Shown one piece after another: positions 17,219 to 25,800 of a stretch of 34,723 nt of DNA (position 1 is the first letter of the stretch; the number at the start of each line of letters is the position of its first letter). The notes beneath the pieces are model-generated. The model saw only the letters and a list, made by a program, of their open reading frames with translations. It did no database searches and was not told where the DNA came from. Source of the stretch: Bordetella parapertussis (lineage in GTDB: Bacteria; Pseudomonadota; Gammaproteobacteria; Burkholderiales; Burkholderiaceae_C); contig CAMDCZ010000020.1 of NCBI GenBank assembly GCA_945890735.1, positions 1 through 34,723 on the forward strand. Direction: 5' to 3'. A program made the translations under genes and the position numbers.

Positions 17219-17944
17219 ATGAACCAGCACAGCTATGTCGCCAGGCGCGGTGAGATCGAAACCTATTTCGACCGCACCGCCGCCAAAGCCTGGGAGGTAC
17301 TCACCTCCAACGCACCCGTGGGCCGCATCCGCGCCACGGTGCGCCGTGGACGTGACCAGATGCGCCAGACCTTGTTGTCTTGGTTGCCGCAGGACATGCG
17401 CGGCTTGCGGTTGCTCGATGCCGGTTGCGGTACTGGGGCCTTGGCGCATGAAGCGATGCAACGTGGTGCAGAGGTGGTGGCCATCGACCTCTCGCCCACC
17501 TTGGTCAACTTGGCACGCGAACGCCATGCCCAAGAACTGTTGACCAACCCGGCGCTGAGTGCCCAAGGTGGCCGCATCACTTTTTTAGCGGGCGACATGC
17601 TCTCCCCGGATTTGGGCTTGTTTGACCACGTGGTCTGCATGGACTCCTTGATCCATTACGACACCCCAACCATTGCCCATGCGGTGGAAGCCTTGTGCGA
17701 GCGCACCCGGCATTCGGTCTTGTTCACATTCGCGCCGCATTCCCCTTTGCTGGCCACAGCCCATGCCATGGGCAGGTTGTTCCCCCGCGCCGACCGCTCG
17801 CCACAGCTCGCCCCTGTGCGTCAAAGCACTTTGCATGTCTACCTGGAGCGTGCAGTGCGTGCCAAGGGCTGGCGCCCGGGCAACATGCAGCGCATCTCCA
17901 GTGGTTTCTACACCTCCCAAGCCTGGGAGTGGAAGCAAGCATGA
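17219..17944 (+). CDS. bchM: Mg-protoporphyrin IX O-methyltransferase (BchM)
   Basis: BchM transfers a methyl group from S-adenosylmethionine to the C13 propionate of Mg-protoporphyrin IX, giving the substrate of the ring-E cyclase. The 241-residue protein has the SAM-binding motif LLDAGCGTGALA (65-76), the acidic strand VVAIDLS and the family start YFDRTAAKAWEVLTS. The ATG at 17219 lies 1 nt after the bchL stop; an in-frame TTG at 17210 inside bchL is less likely. Its stop overlaps the lhaA start (ATGA). Confidence 0.95.
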   Translation: MNQHSYVARRGEIETYFDRTAAKAWEVLTSNAPVGRIRATVRRGRDQMRQTLLSWLPQDMRGLRLLDAGCGTGALAHEAMQRGAEVVAIDLSPTLVNLARERHAQELLTNPALSAQGGRITFLAGDMLSPDLGLFDHVVCMDSLIHYDTPTIAHAVEALCERTRHSVLFTFAPHSPLLATAHAMGRLFPRADRSPQLAPVRQSTLHVYLERAVRAKGWRPGNMQRISSGFYTSQAWEWKQA

Positions 17945-19365
17945 AAAAAGGCTTTCGCCCTCCAGCATGGATGCAAAGTGTCATGCTGCAGTACGTGCCG
18001 TTTGCCGATGCGGCATCGCACGATCTGCCTTTGGGGCGTTTGTTTCGCTTGGCCTTGTTCCAACTCTCTGTGGGGATGACGCTGGCCTTGTTGGTCGGCA
18101 CCTTGAACCGGGTGATGATTTTGGAGCTGAATGTGCCTGCCTGGTGGGTCGCCTTGGCGGTTGCTTTGCCGCTGGTGTTTGCGCCATTGCGCGCCATGAT
18201 CGGCTATCGCAGTGACACCCACCCTTCGGCGCTGGGACTGCGCCGTTTGCCCTACATGTGGATCGGCACGATCTACATGTTTGCGGGCTTGGCTGTCATG
18301 CCGTTTGCCTTGATGGGCTTGTCCGAGCCGCGCGAAGGCTACGAATGGGTGATCCGCATTGGCGCGGCGTTGGCGTTTTTGTGCGTGGGTGCCGGCATGC
18401 AAATCACGCAAACCGCTGGCTTGGCCTTGGCATCTGACATTTCCCCCGAGGCAAAACGCCCGCGCGTGGTGGCCTTGATGTACGCGATGCAGTTGGTTGG
18501 TTTGATTGTGGGCAGCGCGGCACTGAGTTATTTGTTGGTGGAATTCTCACCGCTGCGTTTGATCCAGGTGGTCCAAGGCAGCGCGGTGTTGGTGGTCATC
18601 TTGAACATCACGTCGCTGTGGAAGCAAGAAGCGCGTGGTCGCAAGCGCGGTGCCCGCGAGGCAGACGGGTTCTCCCAGCAGTGGCGTGCCCTCATTGCCC
18701 TGCCGCGCATGCGCCGATTTCTCTGGACCGTGGGCCTGGGCAGCGCCGCCTTCAGCATGCAAGACATCGTGCTCGAGCCCTACGGTGGCCAGGTCCTGGG
18801 GCTGCATGTCAGCCTCACCAGCGGTTTGACTGCTTTGAGTGCAGCCGGTGCCTTGATTGCCTTCGCCTGGTCGGCCCGCATCGTGGGCCGAGGAATGGAC
18901 GCCTGCCGCTTGGCTGCCATGGGTGCCTTGTTGGGCTTGCCTGCTTTTGCCTGCGTGATTTTTTCAGCCCCCCTGGCCTCTGGCCTGCTGTTTCAAACCG
19001 GCGCGGCCTTGATTGGTTTTGCTGGCGGCTTGTTTTCAGTGGGCATGTTGCTGCATGCCATGTCACTCACCGATGAAACCCAAACCGGCATCGTGCTGGG
19101 TGCCTGGGGCGCGGTGCAAGCCACAGCGGCAGGTTTGGCCATGGCCTTGGGCGGCGTGATCCGTGATGTGGCTGGCTCGCTGGCCGAACAAGGCCTGCTG
19201 GGCGAGGCTTTGAACTCCCCAGTCACCGGTTACAGCATGGTGTTTCACATCGAGATGTACATGTTGTTTGCGGTGCTGATTGCGTTGGGGCCATTGGTGG
19301 CACGCGGTCGTCGCCGCCCCGTTGACGAACACAGCCGTTTTGGTCTGGCGCAATTGCCGGGCTGA
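17941..19365 (+). CDS. lhaA: Light-harvesting 1 assembly protein LhaA (PucC/BCD family)
   Basis: LhaA is a 12-helix inner-membrane protein of the major-facilitator superfamily (bacteriochlorophyll delivery branch) that aids LH1 assembly around the reaction centre. The 474-residue protein matches in length, in its N-terminal segment LPLGRLFRLALFQLSVGM, in the motif LRAMIGYRSDTHPSALGLRR after the second helix, and in repeated hydrophobic segments to the end. The ATG at 17941 overlaps the bchM stop. Its place upstream of puhA is the usual one; the 41 nt between them contain the puhA ribosome site and no clear promoter. Confidence 0.93.
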   Translation: MKKGFRPPAWMQSVMLQYVPFADAASHDLPLGRLFRLALFQLSVGMTLALLVGTLNRVMILELNVPAWWVALAVALPLVFAPLRAMIGYRSDTHPSALGLRRLPYMWIGTIYMFAGLAVMPFALMGLSEPREGYEWVIRIGAALAFLCVGAGMQITQTAGLALASDISPEAKRPRVVALMYAMQLVGLIVGSAALSYLLVEFSPLRLIQVVQGSAVLVVILNITSLWKQEARGRKRGAREADGFSQQWRALIALPRMRRFLWTVGLGSAAFSMQDIVLEPYGGQVLGLHVSLTSGLTALSAAGALIAFAWSARIVGRGMDACRLAAMGALLGLPAFACVIFSAPLASGLLFQTGAALIGFAGGLFSVGMLLHAMSLTDETQTGIVLGAWGAVQATAAGLAMALGGVIRDVAGSLAEQGLLGEALNSPVTGYSMVFHIEMYMLFAVLIALGPLVARGRRRPVDEHSRFGLAQLPG

Positions 19366-19406
19366 TCGATTTTTTTGACCCTCTCCAACTTCACAGGAGT
19401 TCAACC

Positions 19407-20168
19407 ATGGAAACAGGTGCCATCACCCAATATGTCGATGTCGCGCAAATCGTGCTCTACATGTTCTGGGCTTTTTTTGCGGGATTGATTTACTACCTCT
19501 TGCGGGAAAACCACCGTGAGGGCTATCCCATGGACAACGGCCATTTGCAAGGCGGACCGGTGCAAATCGGCTGGCCTGTGCCCGAACCCAAGGTGTTCAA
19601 GCTGGCCAATGGCCGTGAGGTGTTGGCGCCCGATGTCAACCGCCCGGACGGCAGCTACAGCGCGCAACCCAGCCATGGTTGGTTGGGTGCGCCCTTGGAA
19701 CCCGTGGGCAACCCCTTGCTCGCAGGCATCGGACCCGGTGCATGGGCTGCCCGAGCCGATGAACCCGATCTCTACCATGGTGACCAGATCAAGATCGTGC
19801 CTTTGCGCATCGCCGCCGACCATGGTGTGATGTCGCCCGACATTGACCCACGCGGCATGCCTGTGTATGGGGCAGACCGCAACCAAGCCGGTACCGTCAA
19901 AGACCTCTGGGTTGACCGCTGCGAAATGATGTTCCGTTACATCGAAGTGGCGCTGAACGATGGCAAAACCGTTTTGCTGCCGATGACGTTTGCGCGGATC
20001 AACCGCCATGGCGTGTCTGTGGCTGCGGTGTTGGCTGACCAGTTTGCCGATGTGCCCACCACCAAGAGCCCAACGCAAATCACTTTGCTGGAAGAAGAAA
20101 AAATCACTGCCTATTTCGGCGCTGGCACCATGTACGCCACGCCTGAACGTCAGGAGCCCTTGTTTTGA
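19407..20168 (+). CDS. puhA: Photosynthetic reaction centre H subunit (PuhA)
   Basis: PuhA is the single-helix subunit that caps the L/M reaction-centre core on the cytoplasmic side and shapes proton delivery to QB. The 253-residue protein has one N-terminal transmembrane helix (roughly 11-33, VDVAQIVLYMFWAFFAGLIY) and then LLRENHREGYP. A beta-rich globular domain follows with VPEPKVFKLANGREVLAPD, DLWVDRCEMMFRYIEV and LLPMTFARIN. AGGAG precedes the ATG at ideal spacing, stronger than its neighbours, fitting a structural protein. The stop overlaps a TTG start for puhB. Confidence 0.96.
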   Translation: METGAITQYVDVAQIVLYMFWAFFAGLIYYLLRENHREGYPMDNGHLQGGPVQIGWPVPEPKVFKLANGREVLAPDVNRPDGSYSAQPSHGWLGAPLEPVGNPLLAGIGPGAWAARADEPDLYHGDQIKIVPLRIAADHGVMSPDIDPRGMPVYGADRNQAGTVKDLWVDRCEMMFRYIEVALNDGKTVLLPMTFARINRHGVSVAAVLADQFADVPTTKSPTQITLLEEEKITAYFGAGTMYATPERQEPLF

Positions 20169-20833
20169 ACGTCAATCCCCACCACGAGCACGAATTCGAA
20201 GCCGCCCCCGGTTTGCCCGAAGCCTTGCCCGTGGGTGAGCGCTTGCTGTGGCAAGGCTCGCCTGATTGGCGTCAACTGGCTTTGCAGGTTTTCCATGTCC
20301 GCAGCCTGGCGATTTACTTTGCGGTCATGATGCTGATACAGGCCATGTACCTCATGGGTGAGCCTCAGCCCCGTTTGTTGGTGCCGCTGCTCACCAGTTT
20401 GGTCCTGAGCCTGACCGCTTTGGGCTTGCTCACCCTGATGGCCTGGTTGACTGCGCGCACCGCCTTGTACACCCTGACCAGCAAGCGCATGGTCATGCGC
20501 ATTGGCATCGTGCTGACACTGACCTTCAATTTGCCCTTGCGGATGGTGGCCGCGGCATCCATCAAACCACGCGCAGACGGCTTTGGGGACATCGCCTTGA
20601 AGTTGGCGGGTAACGACCACATCGCTTGGCTCAACCTGTGGCCCCATGCCAAACCTTGGGCCTTGAAAGACCCAGAGCCCTGTTTGCGCTGCATCCCCGA
20701 TGCCTTGGCCGTGGGCGAGCGTCTCATACAAGCTTGGCAGGCGTGCAACCCCGGCGTGGCCGCCATGTTGGGCGACATGGTCGATCCCGCGCCTGCGCCG
20801 CGTTCCCCTGCCCCTCAGCGGCTGGCGACATGA
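20165..20833 (+). CDS. puhB: Photosynthetic complex assembly protein PuhB
   Basis: PuhB is a membrane protein with a PH-like (YdbT/bPH2-type) domain that helps assemble the reaction centre. The 222-residue product has PGLPEALPVGERLLWQGSPDW at the N terminus, two or three hydrophobic helices (about 45-100) and the typical ARTALYTLTSKRMVMRIGI stretch, then a soluble C-terminal part. The start is a TTG overlapping the puhA stop (TTGA), supported by AGGAG exactly 8 nt upstream. The stop overlaps the puhC ATG. Confidence 0.92.
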   Translation: MNVNPHHEHEFEAAPGLPEALPVGERLLWQGSPDWRQLALQVFHVRSLAIYFAVMMLIQAMYLMGEPQPRLLVPLLTSLVLSLTALGLLTLMAWLTARTALYTLTSKRMVMRIGIVLTLTFNLPLRMVAAASIKPRADGFGDIALKLAGNDHIAWLNLWPHAKPWALKDPEPCLRCIPDALAVGERLIQAWQACNPGVAAMLGDMVDPAPAPRSPAPQRLAT

Positions 20834-21306
20834 GCACCAGTCTGTCCAGCGGCGCCTTGCCAGGCCGTCATGCACTGACCGGCTGGATCTTCGTCGGCTT
20901 TTTGTCCAGTGTGTTGCTGGTCGTGGCATTGCTGCGCAACCAAGGCACCGATTTTTCACAAGACCATGCCCCTGTGCTGTGGCAGATGCAGTTGCGCTTT
21001 GAAGACCGTCCCAATGGCGATGTGGCGGTATTGGACGCCAACACCCAAACCGAGATCACCCGCTTCCAAGGAGAACAAGGCTTTGTACGCGGTGTCTTGC
21101 GCACCCTGTCGCGCGAGCGCATGCGTCGTGGCATTGGTTCAGGACCCGCCTTTGAACTGGTGGCCCACCGTGATGGCCGACTGACCTTGTTGGACCCGGC
21201 CACCGAGCAACGCATCGACCTGGAGTCGTTTGGCCCCGGCAACATGGCTAACTTTGCCAAGCTGCACTATTTACCCTCTTCTTCACCTCAACCTCATCAG
21301 GACTGA
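20830..21306 (+). CDS. puhC: Photosynthetic complex assembly protein PuhC
   Basis: PuhC is a small membrane-anchored protein needed for full reaction-centre and LH1 assembly in Rhodobacter and Rubrivivax. The 158-residue protein has one N-terminal helix (about 16-35, LTGWIFVGFLSSVLLVVAL). A soluble domain follows with LRFEDRPNGDVAVLDANT and the motif GFVRGVLRTLSRERMRRGI, characteristic of the family. The ATG at 20830 overlaps the puhB stop (ATGA). acsF follows after 4 nt. Confidence 0.92.
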   Translation: MSTSLSSGALPGRHALTGWIFVGFLSSVLLVVALLRNQGTDFSQDHAPVLWQMQLRFEDRPNGDVAVLDANTQTEITRFQGEQGFVRGVLRTLSRERMRRGIGSGPAFELVAHRDGRLTLLDPATEQRIDLESFGPGNMANFAKLHYLPSSSPQPHQD

Positions 21307-21310
21307 CACC

Positions 21311-22426
21311 ATGAACACCAGTACCCTTGATATGGACCACGACCATGTGGAGCTTTTGATTGGCAAGGTACAAACCGCTGCCGATGCCAATGCCAAAGCG
21401 GTGCAAAACACGGTTTTGAGCCCGCGCTTCTACACCACCGATTTCGCGGCCATGGACCGCTTGAACATCGAGTCGGTGCGTGCCGAGTGGGATGTGATGA
21501 TGAAAGAGTACGAGGGTGACAACAACCACGACCATTTCCAGCGCGACGCCGAGTTTGCCGAGGAAGTCAAGAAGCTCATGCCGCAGCTGTCACCAGAGAT
21601 GCGCCAAGAGTTTTTGGACTTCCTGATCAGCTCCTTGACCTCCGAGTTTTCGGGTTGCATTTTGTACAACGAGATCCGCAAAAACATCAGCAACCCCGAC
21701 ATCAAGCAATTGATGACTTACATGGCGCGGGACGAATCACGCCATGCCGGTTTCATCAACCAGTCGCTCAAAGACTTCGATTTAGGCATTGACCTGGGGC
21801 AACTCAAGCGCCAGAAAAACTACACTTTCTTCAAGCCGAAATACATTTTTTACGCGACCTACCTGTCCGAAAAAATCGGCTATGCGCGCTACATCACGAT
21901 CTTTCGCCAGCTTGAGCGTCACCCCGACAAACGCTTTCACCCGATCTTCCGTTGGTTCGAGCGTTGGTGCAATGACGAGTTCCGCCACGGTGAGTCCTTC
22001 GCCTTGATCATGCGTGCCCAACCCCATTTGCTGCGCGGTGTCAATTTGCTGTGGATTCGCTTTTTCATCTTGGCGGTGTACGCCACGATGTATGTGCGTG
22101 ACCACACCCGACCTTTGCTCCATGAGGCCATGGGCTTTGAGTCCACCGACTATGACTACGAGGTGTTTCGCATCACCTCGGACATTTGCCGCCAGGTGTT
22201 CCCCATCGAGGTCGACATCGACCACCCCAGCTTCCGCGCCTGTATGACGCGCTTGGTTGAGCTGTCGATGGCCAATGCGCAAGCCAAAGCGCGCGGGGGC
22301 GTCTTCGGTGCCATTGGCCGCGCCAGCACAGCGGTACAGGCCTTCTTCACTTTCGGTCGCCTGTTCCTGTTGCCTGTGAAAAAACAAGCTTTGCCTGCTG
22401 AAATACGCATGCAGCCCACCTGGTAA
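21311..22426 (+). CDS. acsF: Aerobic Mg-protoporphyrin IX monomethyl ester cyclase (AcsF)
   Basis: AcsF is the diiron oxygenase that forms ring E of protochlorophyllide from Mg-protoporphyrin IX monomethyl ester with O2. The 371-residue protein carries the diagnostic E-X28-D-E-X-R-H motif: Glu112, then Asp141-Glu142-Ser-Arg144-His145 (DESRH). It also has Glu121 (YNEIRKN) and a second NDEFRHGES ligand set. The ATG at 21311 follows AGGA by about 10 nt. The O2-independent cyclase BchE is not in this window; if it is absent from the genome, pigment synthesis would require oxygen. Confidence 0.96.
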   Translation: MNTSTLDMDHDHVELLIGKVQTAADANAKAVQNTVLSPRFYTTDFAAMDRLNIESVRAEWDVMMKEYEGDNNHDHFQRDAEFAEEVKKLMPQLSPEMRQEFLDFLISSLTSEFSGCILYNEIRKNISNPDIKQLMTYMARDESRHAGFINQSLKDFDLGIDLGQLKRQKNYTFFKPKYIFYATYLSEKIGYARYITIFRQLERHPDKRFHPIFRWFERWCNDEFRHGESFALIMRAQPHLLRGVNLLWIRFFILAVYATMYVRDHTRPLLHEAMGFESTDYDYEVFRITSDICRQVFPIEVDIDHPSFRACMTRLVELSMANAQAKARGGVFGAIGRASTAVQAFFTFGRLFLLPVKKQALPAEIRMQPTW

Positions 22427-22435
22427 TCAGCCTTG

Positions 22436-23203
22436 ATGGATTTTTTCTCAACCACCTTGGGCGCTGTTTTGATCGCTGTGTTCAGTTGGTGGTTGGGTAC
22501 GGGTGCGATTTTGTGGCTGGTGCGCCTGCCACCCAGCACGTTTCGATGGAGCATGTTTGGTCTGAGCTTTTTGCTCGGCTTGAGCTTGTGGACGGCATCG
22601 CTGAGCATGCGCAACCATTCCATGTTCAATGCCTACCTGGGTTTTGTGAGCGTGATCGCCATGTGGAGTTGGCACGAGATGGCTTTCCTCACCGGCTGGC
22701 TCGCCGGTCCTCGCCGCGTTCCTTTGGAGCCCGGCCTGGGACTGAACCAGCGCTTTGGCCAATCGGTGATGGTGCTGCTCTACCACGAGGTGGCTTTGCT
22801 GTTTAACTTTGGTGTTTTGTTGGCTTTGCAACAGGGGCAACCCAACCACGTGGCCTTGTGCACCTACGCTTTGCTTTGGTGCATGCGCTTGAGTGCCAAG
22901 CTCAATTTGTTCTTTGGCGTGCCACAGGTGGGGGAGCAATACCTGCCTGCGCACCTGCGCTACATCGGCAGCTATTTCAAAACGGGCAAGGCCAGTCCCT
23001 TTTTCTACCTCACCATGCTGCTGTCGGTGGCGGTCTGGTCCTGGATGGTGTGGGAAGTGCGGGCCGGTGATCTGTTGGTCAGCACCGGCTGGGTGCTGTT
23101 GTGCACCTTGCTGGGTTTGGCCATCATCGAACACGTGCTGATGGTGCTGGCCCTGCCGTTACAACGCCTGTGGGGCTGGGCCATGAAAGTGAAAACCGCA
23201 TGA
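22436..23203 (+). CDS. puhE: Putative photosynthetic complex assembly protein PuhE (DUF3623)
   Basis: PuhE is a multi-pass membrane protein found in PGCs near puhABC and acsF. Its molecular role is not well defined; in Rhodobacter capsulatus loss affects bacteriochlorophyll and complex levels. The 255-residue product has about six or seven hydrophobic helices and the family segment RLSAKLNLFFGVPQVGEQYL followed by PAHLRYIGSYFKTG. The ATG at 22436 (directly after an alternative TTG at 22433) lies 9 nt past the acsF stop. Its stop overlaps the crtI start. Confidence 0.9.
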   Translation: MDFFSTTLGAVLIAVFSWWLGTGAILWLVRLPPSTFRWSMFGLSFLLGLSLWTASLSMRNHSMFNAYLGFVSVIAMWSWHEMAFLTGWLAGPRRVPLEPGLGLNQRFGQSVMVLLYHEVALLFNFGVLLALQQGQPNHVALCTYALLWCMRLSAKLNLFFGVPQVGEQYLPAHLRYIGSYFKTGKASPFFYLTMLLSVAVWSWMVWEVRAGDLLVSTGWVLLCTLLGLAIIEHVLMVLALPLQRLWGWAMKVKTA

Positions 23204-24735
23204 ACGCCTTCAAAGCGCCGGATGAACGACACGCTGCTTCAGGCCGCAAACCCCTGCGTGCCGTGGTCATTGGCAGCGGGTTTGGTGGCTTGGCCGCAGC
23301 GATTCGGCTCAGCGTCAAAGGCTACGAGGTACAGGTACTAGAAAAACTCGACATGGCCGGTGGTCGGGCGTATGTGCACCAACAAGACGGCTTCACCTTC
23401 GATGCAGGCCCAACCATCATCACCCTGCCTTACTTGCTGGAAGAGTTGTTCGAGTTGTGCGGTCACGACATGAAAGACCATGTGGATTTGCGGTTGATGT
23501 CGCCCTTTTACCGCATCCGTTTCGATGATGGCACGCATTTCGACTACAGCAACAACGACGCCGAGATGCAAGCGCAAATCGCCCAGATCAGCCCGCCCGA
23601 TGTGCAGGGTTTTCAAAACCTGATGAAAGCCTCTGAGCGCTGCTTCCAGTTGGGCTTTCAAGAGCTGGGCATGGTGCCGTTTGAATCCATCACCGATGTG
23701 ATCAAAGCCATGCCCAACCTGATCAAGATGCAGGCCTGGCGTTCGATTTACAGCATGGTGGCCCAGCATATCCAGCACCCCAAGCTGCGCATCGTCATGA
23801 GTTTTCACCCGCTTTTGATCGGCGGTAATCCGTTTTCGGTCACCTGCATTTATTCCTTGATCCATGTCTTGGAGCGGCGCTGGGGGGTGCACTCGGCGAT
23901 GGGTGGCACCGGCGCGATCGTGCAAGCCTTGGTCAAGTTGCTGGCCGAACGACAGGTGCCGATCCGTTACAACGCCGCCGTGACCCGCATCCGTGTCGAA
24001 CAAGGCACGGCCGTGGGTGTCGAGTTGGACAACGGCGAGTTCATCGCCTCGGACATCGTGGTGAGCAATGCCGACTCGGCTTGGACTTACCGACACTTGG
24101 TTGAACCGCAACACCGCCGACACTGGACTGACAAACGCATTGCCAAAGGCAAGTATTCGTCAGGCTTGTTTGTTTGGTACTTCGGCACCAACCGCCAATA
24201 CCATGACGTGCCACACCACATGATGGTGCTGGGGCCGCGCTACCGGGGCTTGTTGCAAGACATCTTCAAAAACCACACCTTGTCCGAGGACTTCAGCCTG
24301 TATTTGTACCGTCCGACCGCCACCGACCCCTCGCTGGCGCCCGAGGGCTGCGACAGCTTTTATGCCTTGTCGGTGGTGCCCAACCTGAGCAGCGACACCG
24401 ATTGGCCAGCCATCAGCGAACAGTACCGAGAAGCGATTGCATCGGTGTTGCAAGACAGTGTGCTGCCCGACCTGAAGGCGCACGTGGTGACCTCCAAAGT
24501 CACGACCCCGCAAGATTTCCAAGACCGCTTGTGGTCTTACAAGGGCGCGGGGTTTGGCCTCGAACCGATCTTGTTGCAAAGCGCTTGGTTTCGTCCGCAC
24601 AACCGCAGCGAGGATGTGCGCCATTTGTTCATGGTGGGAGCCAGCAGCCAGCCCGGTGCCGGTGTGCCCAGTGTCTTGATGTCCGCCAAAATGTTGGAAG
24701 AGGTGGTGCCCCATGCCTTTGCCGTTCACGGATAA
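23200..24735 (+). CDS. crtI: Phytoene desaturase (CrtI)
   Basis: CrtI is a membrane-associated FAD flavoprotein that desaturates phytoene to neurosporene or lycopene; the number of steps cannot be told from sequence. The 511-residue protein has the dinucleotide-binding motif VVIGSGFGGLAAAIRL (22-37), LDMAGGRAYVHQQDGFTFDAG with the typical FDAGP, and a C-terminal carotenoid-desaturase signature, here GASSQPGAGVPSVLMSAKM. CrtD (methoxyneurosporene desaturase) was considered; the FDAGPTI and C-terminal signature, and pairing with crtB, favour CrtI. The ATG overlaps the puhE stop, and the 3' end overlaps crtB by 23 nt. Confidence 0.92.
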   Translation: MNAFKAPDERHAASGRKPLRAVVIGSGFGGLAAAIRLSVKGYEVQVLEKLDMAGGRAYVHQQDGFTFDAGPTIITLPYLLEELFELCGHDMKDHVDLRLMSPFYRIRFDDGTHFDYSNNDAEMQAQIAQISPPDVQGFQNLMKASERCFQLGFQELGMVPFESITDVIKAMPNLIKMQAWRSIYSMVAQHIQHPKLRIVMSFHPLLIGGNPFSVTCIYSLIHVLERRWGVHSAMGGTGAIVQALVKLLAERQVPIRYNAAVTRIRVEQGTAVGVELDNGEFIASDIVVSNADSAWTYRHLVEPQHRRHWTDKRIAKGKYSSGLFVWYFGTNRQYHDVPHHMMVLGPRYRGLLQDIFKNHTLSEDFSLYLYRPTATDPSLAPEGCDSFYALSVVPNLSSDTDWPAISEQYREAIASVLQDSVLPDLKAHVVTSKVTTPQDFQDRLWSYKGAGFGLEPILLQSAWFRPHNRSEDVRHLFMVGASSQPGAGVPSVLMSAKMLEEVVPHAFAVHG

Positions 24736-25774
24736 AGCCGACGCCGATCTCGCCGCTTGCGTCGAGATGATGCGTGGTGGCTCGAAAACCTTTTTTGCCG
24801 CCAGCCGTTTGCTGCCCCCGCGCGTGCGAGCCGCTTCCATCGCCTTGTATGCGTTTTGCCGTGTGGCCGACGACATGGTTGACATGGGCAACTCGATCGA
24901 GCGCAGCCTGCAAGTGCTCAACCACCGCTTGGACCTGATTTACGCGGGCACACCGATGCCGCATGTGGAAGACCATGCATTGAGCGTGGTGGTGCAGCGT
25001 CACCAATTGCCGCGCCATTTGCTGGACGCCTTGCTCGATGGCTTTGCCTGGGACGGTCATGAACGGCGTTACGAGTCCATGGAAGATTTGCACGGCTACG
25101 GCGCGCGCGTGGCTGGCAGTGTCGGCGCGATGATGTGTTGGATCATGGGCCCACAACAAGCGGTCACGCTGGCACGGGCGTGCGAGCTGGGTGTGGCGAT
25201 GCAACTCACCAACATCGCACGCGACGTCGGTGAAGACGCGCGGCTGGGCCGCATTTACCTGCCCCTGCAATGGTTGCGCGAAGAAGGCATTGACCCCGAT
25301 GCCTGGTTGACCCAACCCGAAACCACACCCGCGCTGCAACGCGTGATCAGCCGTGTGTTGGACGAAGCCGATCGCTTGTACAAGCAGTCGCGCGCTGGCA
25401 TTGCAGAGCTGCCCCGCGATTGCCGTTCAGCCATTTTGTCAGCTGGTTTGATTTACGCGGAGATCGGCCACCAGTTGCGCCGCAATGGCCTGGACTCGGT
25501 GAACCACCGCAGCGTGGTCAGCACACAGCGCAAACTGTGGCTGCTGGCCGTGGCCTGGCTGCAATCACGCTGGGTCAGCGTGCAGCGTCACCAGCCTCAA
25601 CCGTTGGCAGGTATCGCTTACCTGGTTGAACAATGCCAACTCAGCCTCGCCCAAGACAAGCACATCGATCCTTCGGTGAAAAAACAACCCAGCCTGGAAA
25701 ACATGCTGATGATGTTTGAGCGTTTGGAGTGGCAGCGCATCGAGCGCACCAACCGGCAACAGCCTACACGCTGA
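24713..25774 (+). CDS. crtB: Phytoene synthase (CrtB)
   Basis: CrtB condenses two geranylgeranyl diphosphates to phytoene. The 353-residue protein shows both Asp-rich substrate/Mg motifs: DDMVD at 53-57 after YAFCRVA, and DVGED at 171-175 within NIARDVGED, then GRIYLP. SKTFFAASRLLPP near the N terminus is the usual SKSF..A...LP motif. The ATG lies 23 nt inside crtI, so translation is probably coupled. It is the last PGC gene; the nicB stop faces it 26 nt downstream, with no recognisable hairpin terminator between. Confidence 0.95.
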   Translation: MPLPFTDKADADLAACVEMMRGGSKTFFAASRLLPPRVRAASIALYAFCRVADDMVDMGNSIERSLQVLNHRLDLIYAGTPMPHVEDHALSVVVQRHQLPRHLLDALLDGFAWDGHERRYESMEDLHGYGARVAGSVGAMMCWIMGPQQAVTLARACELGVAMQLTNIARDVGEDARLGRIYLPLQWLREEGIDPDAWLTQPETTPALQRVISRVLDEADRLYKQSRAGIAELPRDCRSAILSAGLIYAEIGHQLRRNGLDSVNHRSVVSTQRKLWLLAVAWLQSRWVSVQRHQPQPLAGIAYLVEQCQLSLAQDKHIDPSVKKQPSLENMLMMFERLEWQRIERTNRQQPTR

Positions 25775-25800
25775 TCACGGTTCCCGGCGAATCCCACCCA

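Noticed and set aside
23200..24735. CrtD (methoxyneurosporene desaturase) instead of CrtI
   Set aside because: Pairing and overlap with crtB, and the phytoene-desaturase type N and C termini, favour CrtI; not completely excluded without alignment.
25775..25800. Bidirectional terminator between crtB and nicB
   Set aside because: No self-complementary stem of useful length and no T-run on either strand.
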